Positions 60,467 to 64,000 of a DNA stretch of 64,000 nucleotides are shown here, in pieces. The stretch's first letter is position 1, and each line of letters opens with the position of its first letter. The translations under genes and the position numbers were made by a program. The stretch lies in NCBI RefSeq assembly GCF_038066715.1, contig NZ_JBBUKT010000008.1:248001-312000 (forward strand). Direction: 5' to 3'. The notes under the pieces were generated by a model. The model was not told where the DNA came from. It was given only the letters and a program-made list of their open reading frames with translations, and did no database searches. The DNA comes from Luteolibacter sp. Y139. GTDB taxonomy: Bacteria > Verrucomicrobiota > Verrucomicrobiia > Verrucomicrobiales > Akkermansiaceae.

Positions 60467-61018
60467 ATGATTCGACTTGCTCGCTTGATTCTCCATCGGC
60501 TCGGCCTCGCAGACCATCCCGAACCTTGGAATGGTCCGGTGGGAGACTTCTTTATCTCCGACAAGGATGCTACCTGCGATTATCTCAGCCAGCGGTTTTC
60601 TCAGGAGGCTGTTGAGATACTGGGCAAGATTCTTGGGTTCACGATGGTCGCGAAGATCAATGGCCGTGCCTTTCTCATTTCTCGGAACTATGTGGAGGAG
60701 ATGACTGCGGAGCGAGTCGTGAGAAGAGGGAGAGACTTTCTCACTACGGTCGGATATTCCGCCATTTGGGAGCGCCAGCGACGATCCACCATCTATCGAT
60801 CCGAGTCCGGGCAGGGCTACTGGGTTGCCTCAGATCGTCCGCTTCACGGCTACAGGGAGCATTTTCGATCCATCAGTGCGGATGAGTTTCAGGCTCTGAC
60901 AGCTCATATACCCCGCGACCCTGCCGGGTATCCCATCGTCACTCCTCCAGACGAGTCCACTTTGCAGACAGCCCGCAGCCTTTCCCAGTCATCACCCCGT
61001 GGGATCAGGCTTGATTGA
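60467..61018 (+). CDS. Protein of unknown function
   Basis: 183 residues. Start MIRLARLILHRLGLADHPEPWNGPVGDFF, then alternating helices and strands (VGYSAIWERQRRSTIYRSE). No signal peptide and no family recognised. It starts 39 bases after the lipoprotein, so may be co-transcribed. Confidence 0.5.
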   Translation: MIRLARLILHRLGLADHPEPWNGPVGDFFISDKDATCDYLSQRFSQEAVEILGKILGFTMVAKINGRAFLISRNYVEEMTAERVVRRGRDFLTTVGYSAIWERQRRSTIYRSESGQGYWVASDRPLHGYREHFRSISADEFQALTAHIPRDPAGYPIVTPPDESTLQTARSLSQSSPRGIRLD

Positions 61019-61045
61019 ATCCGCTAGCTCCCGAGCTATAAACTC

Positions 61046-61519
61046 GTGCCTCCCGTGAGCGAAATCCAAACCAAAGTCGAAGAGCACTGCTCACCCCAGG
61101 ACCGTGAGCTGATCGTACGGGAATTGGTCCGCTTCAACGACACCCACGCCGCACCGGAAAACTACCACGATCTGGTGGTGCTCTCCCGTCGCGATGGAGC
61201 GCTTGTTGGCGGCCTCATCGGCTACACCCACTGGCACTGGCTTTTCATCAAGCAGCTCTGGGTCTCCGAAGGCCATCGCCAACTTGGCATCGGCACCAGC
61301 CTCATGACCGCCGCAGAACGCGAAGCCGTCGCGCGCGGCTGCCTTCATGCACATTGCGACACCTTCGATTTCCAAGCCCTGCCTTTTTACCAAAAGCTCG
61401 GCTACCAGACGTTCGGAAGTCTCGCGGACTACCCGGTGGGCCACACGAGATACTTCCTCTCAAAGCGAAACCTGAAGGAACCGGAAAGTCCGGCCCGGTT
61501 TGTGCAGCCAACGCCGTAA
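61046..61519 (+). CDS. GNAT-family N-acetyltransferase
   Basis: 157 residues from GTG 61046. The acetyl-CoA motif A is clear (LWVSEGHRQLGIGTSLMTAAEREAVARG), followed by the last core strands (HCDTFDFQALPFYQKLGYQTFGSL). It transfers an acetyl group to a small molecule or protein amine; the substrate is unknown. Confidence 0.88.
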   Translation: MPPVSEIQTKVEEHCSPQDRELIVRELVRFNDTHAAPENYHDLVVLSRRDGALVGGLIGYTHWHWLFIKQLWVSEGHRQLGIGTSLMTAAEREAVARGCLHAHCDTFDFQALPFYQKLGYQTFGSLADYPVGHTRYFLSKRNLKEPESPARFVQPTP

Positions 61520-61632
61520 CCGAAACAGCCGAAGAACCCGGGACTTTTATTGGACCGCTAGGGTGAATTCGCTTACCGCTTCCCGCGTCCGAGGCTCACG
61601 CCTCCAGTCCCCCCCGGGCTTTTCATGTCACC

Positions 61633-62928
61633 ATGTATCGCCCGATCCTTCTCTTCCTTTTCTCCAGCCTGCTCGCCCACGGCGAAGCCGACTCATCGCC
61701 GCGTTTGGTGCCGGTCTGCCCGAACCTGGTGTTCGAGGACAATGCCTCCGCCGCCGCGGTGGTGCCGGATGACTCAGGCCGAGTGATCGTTGGCCTCCAG
61801 CGGGGAATGCTGAAGCTACTCCCCCAATCGGAAGACGCCTCCCAAGCGGACACCTTCCTCGATCTCCGCGAGAAGATGAAGGAGGAGACCGACTTCGAAG
61901 AGGGGATCCATGGCATCGCCTTCCACCCGGACTTCAGGAACAACCGCAAAGTCTACCTCTCCTACTCCCAACGCGGGCCGCGCCGCACCATCATCAGCGA
62001 ATTCACCGTGCCGACTGGCGATGACTTCAAGGCGGAGCCGGCCAGCGAGCGCATCATCCTCGAGCACCCACACCCGCTCGGCAATCATTGGGGCGGCGGC
62101 ATTGTTTTCGGGAACGACGGCCTGCTCTACATTGCCATCGGCGATGGCGGCCTGCGGGACGATCCCTATCGTCTCGGCCAGAATCTCTGGAGCCTTCACG
62201 GGAAGATCCTCCGCATCGATGTGAACCGCCAGAGCCGCGCGCTGCCCTACGGCATCCCGGAGGACAATCCCTTCGTGAATCGCCAGGAAATCCGCGACGA
62301 GATCTGGGCCTATGGCTTCCGCAATCCCTGGGGCATCTCCATCGATCGTCCCACCGGCAATCTCTGGTGCGCCGACGTCGGCCAGGACAAGTGGGAAGAG
62401 GTCAATCTCGTCAAACCCGGCGGCAACTACGGCTGGAGCGAGCGGGAGGGCCCGGAGCGCTTCGCCACCCGCGCGAATGCCCCTGAGGAAGGTGGTCCCT
62501 TCGTCCAGCCCTATCACGCCTATCAGCACTCGGAGGGCATCAGCATCACCGGCGGATTTGTCTATCGCGGCAAGCAGCTGCCATCGCTCGTCGGCCACTA
62601 CCTCTTTGCCGATTGGGGAGCCGGAAAAGTCTGGGCCATCCCCGCCGAAGGCAAGGCCCCCGATGAAGCCCCCAGGCTGCTCTTCGCCAAGACGCCGGAC
62701 AACCACCCGGCGTTCGTCCCCACCGTCTTCATCGCGGACGCCTCGGGCGAGCCACTGCTATTCTCCCACGCGCCGTCCGTCGTCTACACGCTAAAGGAAA
62801 ACCGCGCTCTCGCTGTCACCGACGAGATCATCCCCGAGCAGGAAGAAAGCCTGCCCTCAGTCACTCCGGACGAACCCGACCTACCAGGCGACGTCGCGCC
62901 GGATGAAGAGACGGAAGTGTCCATCTGA
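61633..62928 (+). CDS. PQQ-dependent sugar (aldose/sorbosone) dehydrogenase-like protein
   Basis: 431 residues with a signal peptide (MYRPILLFLFSSLLAHGEA). The six-bladed propeller of soluble glucose dehydrogenases is visible: GIAFHPDFRNNRKVYLSYS, LGNHWGGGIVFGNDGLLYIAIGDGG, HGKILRIDV, IWAYGFRNPWGISID, LWCADVGQDKWEEVN, GGNYGW. The HWGG.I..G.DG and GDGG motifs bind PQQ and calcium. It probably oxidises a sugar in the periplasm. The C-terminal ~40 residues are acidic and Pro-rich. Confidence 0.88.
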   Translation: MYRPILLFLFSSLLAHGEADSSPRLVPVCPNLVFEDNASAAAVVPDDSGRVIVGLQRGMLKLLPQSEDASQADTFLDLREKMKEETDFEEGIHGIAFHPDFRNNRKVYLSYSQRGPRRTIISEFTVPTGDDFKAEPASERIILEHPHPLGNHWGGGIVFGNDGLLYIAIGDGGLRDDPYRLGQNLWSLHGKILRIDVNRQSRALPYGIPEDNPFVNRQEIRDEIWAYGFRNPWGISIDRPTGNLWCADVGQDKWEEVNLVKPGGNYGWSEREGPERFATRANAPEEGGPFVQPYHAYQHSEGISITGGFVYRGKQLPSLVGHYLFADWGAGKVWAIPAEGKAPDEAPRLLFAKTPDNHPAFVPTVFIADASGEPLLFSHAPSVVYTLKENRALAVTDEIIPEQEESLPSVTPDEPDLPGDVAPDEETEVSI

Positions 62929-62947
62929 TGTCACGCTGGCTCTTGGT

Positions 62948-62964
62948 TTGACACTCAACGGCTT
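62948..62964 (+). promoter_or_regulatory. TTGACACTCAACGGCTT promoter-like motif, copy 2
   Basis: Differs from 59073-59089 by one base. It is 74 bases before the next start codon. A shorter relative, TTGACACCCGGCTT, lies at 63496-63509 before the last gene. Confidence 0.45.
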
Positions 62965-63037
62965 ACATTTAAGCCTTTAGGGGGAAGTCGCTCTGGATGG
63001 TGGGTTCGCTCTCCGGCTCGATTTCTCGATACCCACT

Positions 63038-63379
63038 ATGGATCTGGATCCCCAGAAAGATCGATCAAGCGCCAGTGCCAATGGCCGCCTCAATTTCTGC
63101 CTCAACTTCTTTCGGCTGGGAGCGCTTCTGAATCCATTCATCTATTTCTGCGCCCTGATGCGCGCAAATCCGAAGAGCGACTGGCTTGGCGTGGTCGCGC
63201 TTGCGGCACTGGTGCTTCAACTGGTTTTCCCTTTTGGCCTGCTGCTCATAATCATGGGACCTCGGGCGAAATCATCCGATGTGATTTATGACTTCTTCAT
63301 CGTGCTGGTAGGGTGGGCGATCGTGGCAGTAATGGTCTACTTCCTGATCGTCTACACCGCAGCCCACGCAGGATGTTGA
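63038..63379 (+). CDS. Small membrane protein, unknown
   Basis: 113 residues with probably three membrane helices (LGALLNPFIYFCALM, VVALAALVLQLVFPFGLLLIIMG, FFIVLVGWAIVAVMVYFLIVY). No family recognised. Confidence 0.6.
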   Translation: MDLDPQKDRSSASANGRLNFCLNFFRLGALLNPFIYFCALMRANPKSDWLGVVALAALVLQLVFPFGLLLIIMGPRAKSSDVIYDFFIVLVGWAIVAVMVYFLIVYTAAHAGC

Positions 63380-63533
63380 ATATAGCCTTCTAGCTGCGAT
63401 ATCGACCCCTTGCGCCATTCGGGGCCGTCCTTGAGGGCCGGATCAGTTGGAGCCTAATGCTCCATGGCATTCGCTGCATGGGAATTTACACAGCATTGAC
63501 ACCCGGCTTTCCATCCTCAGGTATCATTCGGAC

Positions 63534-64000
63534 ATGTCCCGATTCGTCTACCTGGTTCTCCTTCTCGCAATAATCGCGGGGCGCGCCGAAGAGGCATTGT
63601 GGGAGGACAACAAGCTCACCCCGGGTCAACCCTTTCCCGGACGCGTGATGGCTGTGGAAAGCAGTTGGGGTGGCTACCGGTTGGTGATCGAGAGCATCGG
63701 CGAAGGAGACAAGGCCTATTGCATCGCCCAGGCTTGGCCAGGTGGACAGCCTCACTTAAACTACAAGGTGATCCAGAAGGCCGACCTTCCGGTGTCGAGC
63801 TCCACGATGATCTATTTGAATCCGGCGATCGAGGTCGGTCGCTTCAGTTGGTCGATGGGGCCTTGGAAGATCGGAGAGGTCTTCGGTGATGACGACTGCC
63901 TGAAAAAGGCGGTGGCCATGGACCCGGCCACCGCGAATCGACAGGACGAACCGATATTCAGCGAGTTGATGCCCGGGCGGATCTTCTCCATTCCCGAAGA
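63534..64000 (+). CDS. Exported protein, unknown, 3' end outside the window
   Basis: 155 residues visible, open to the window edge. MSRFVYLVLLLAIIAGRAEE is a signal peptide. WEDNKLTPGQPFPGRVMAVESSWGGYRLVIESIGEGDKAYCIAQ suggests a beta-rich domain. No family recognised. Confidence 0.6.
   Translation, partial: MSRFVYLVLLLAIIAGRAEEALWEDNKLTPGQPFPGRVMAVESSWGGYRLVIESIGEGDKAYCIAQAWPGGQPHLNYKVIQKADLPVSSSTMIYLNPAIEVGRFSWSMGPWKIGEVFGDDDCLKKAVAMDPATANRQDEPIFSELMPGRIFSIPE

Noticed and set aside
61500-61630. Possible terminator between the acetyltransferase and the sugar dehydrogenase
   Set aside because: CCCGGG and CCCCCCCGGGCTTTT are present, but no continuous stem of useful length could be built.
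1-64000. CRISPR arrays, insertion sequences and retron or DGR reverse transcriptases
   Set aside because: No regularly spaced direct repeats with unique spacers, no transposase and no reverse transcriptase motif were seen; the phased repeats at 55454-55543 are operator-like, with too few units and similar spacers.

Overview
The window looks like a chromosome segment of a GC-rich Verrucomicrobiota bacterium (Luteolibacter/Haloferula-like). The evidence is a formylglycine-type sulfatase, a calcium-binding repeat surface protein, a protein built of DPxxAxxW repeats, PEP-CTERM sorting signals and short palindromic repeats of the kind common in that phylum. The assignment rests on gene families, not on a marker-gene comparison.

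Layout. 1-16.8 kb is host DNA: the end of a calcium-binding repeat protein, a TIM-barrel isomerase, a low-molecular-weight tyrosine phosphatase, a sulfatase, a repeat protein, an AP2-like protein, a 2286-residue exported protein, rpsI-rplM and an ATPase-like protein. At 16843-16917 lies a tRNA-Asn(GTT). Its last 23 bases are repeated exactly at 57773-57795, directly after a tyrosine integrase. These two copies (attL, attR) bound a 40.9 kb siphovirus-like prophage. Host DNA resumes at 57.8 kb with small exported or lipoprotein genes of unknown role, a GNAT acetyltransferase and a PQQ-type sugar dehydrogenase.

Prophage logic. The head module is on the + strand: HNH nuclease (itself on -), TerS, TerL, portal, ClpP-type protease, adaptors, HK97 capsid, tail completion proteins, tail tube, and tail chaperones with a -1 frameshift. 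The block from tape measure to tail spike (42.3 to 31.8 kb) runs on the - strand, head-on against the chaperones. Small genes, a lysis cassette and a DUF1376/DnaB replication module follow. The lysogeny region has two divergent ribbon-helix-helix proteins, one fused to an S24 peptidase domain, around 37-bp-phased operator repeats; integrase comes next.

Accessory cargo. At least five places interrupt the structural genes: a KAP-type NTPase between TerL and portal; two different PEP-CTERM-like exported proteins either side of a chimeric duplication scar; an initiator-type tRNA; a membrane/coiled-coil protein inside the tail-tip block; and a two-gene soluble plus 4-TM module (45.2-46.9 kb) that resembles lambda RexA/RexB in layout. 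This last pair, the cargo stacking by tandem duplication and the RHH-S24 switch are the best candidates for undescribed biology.
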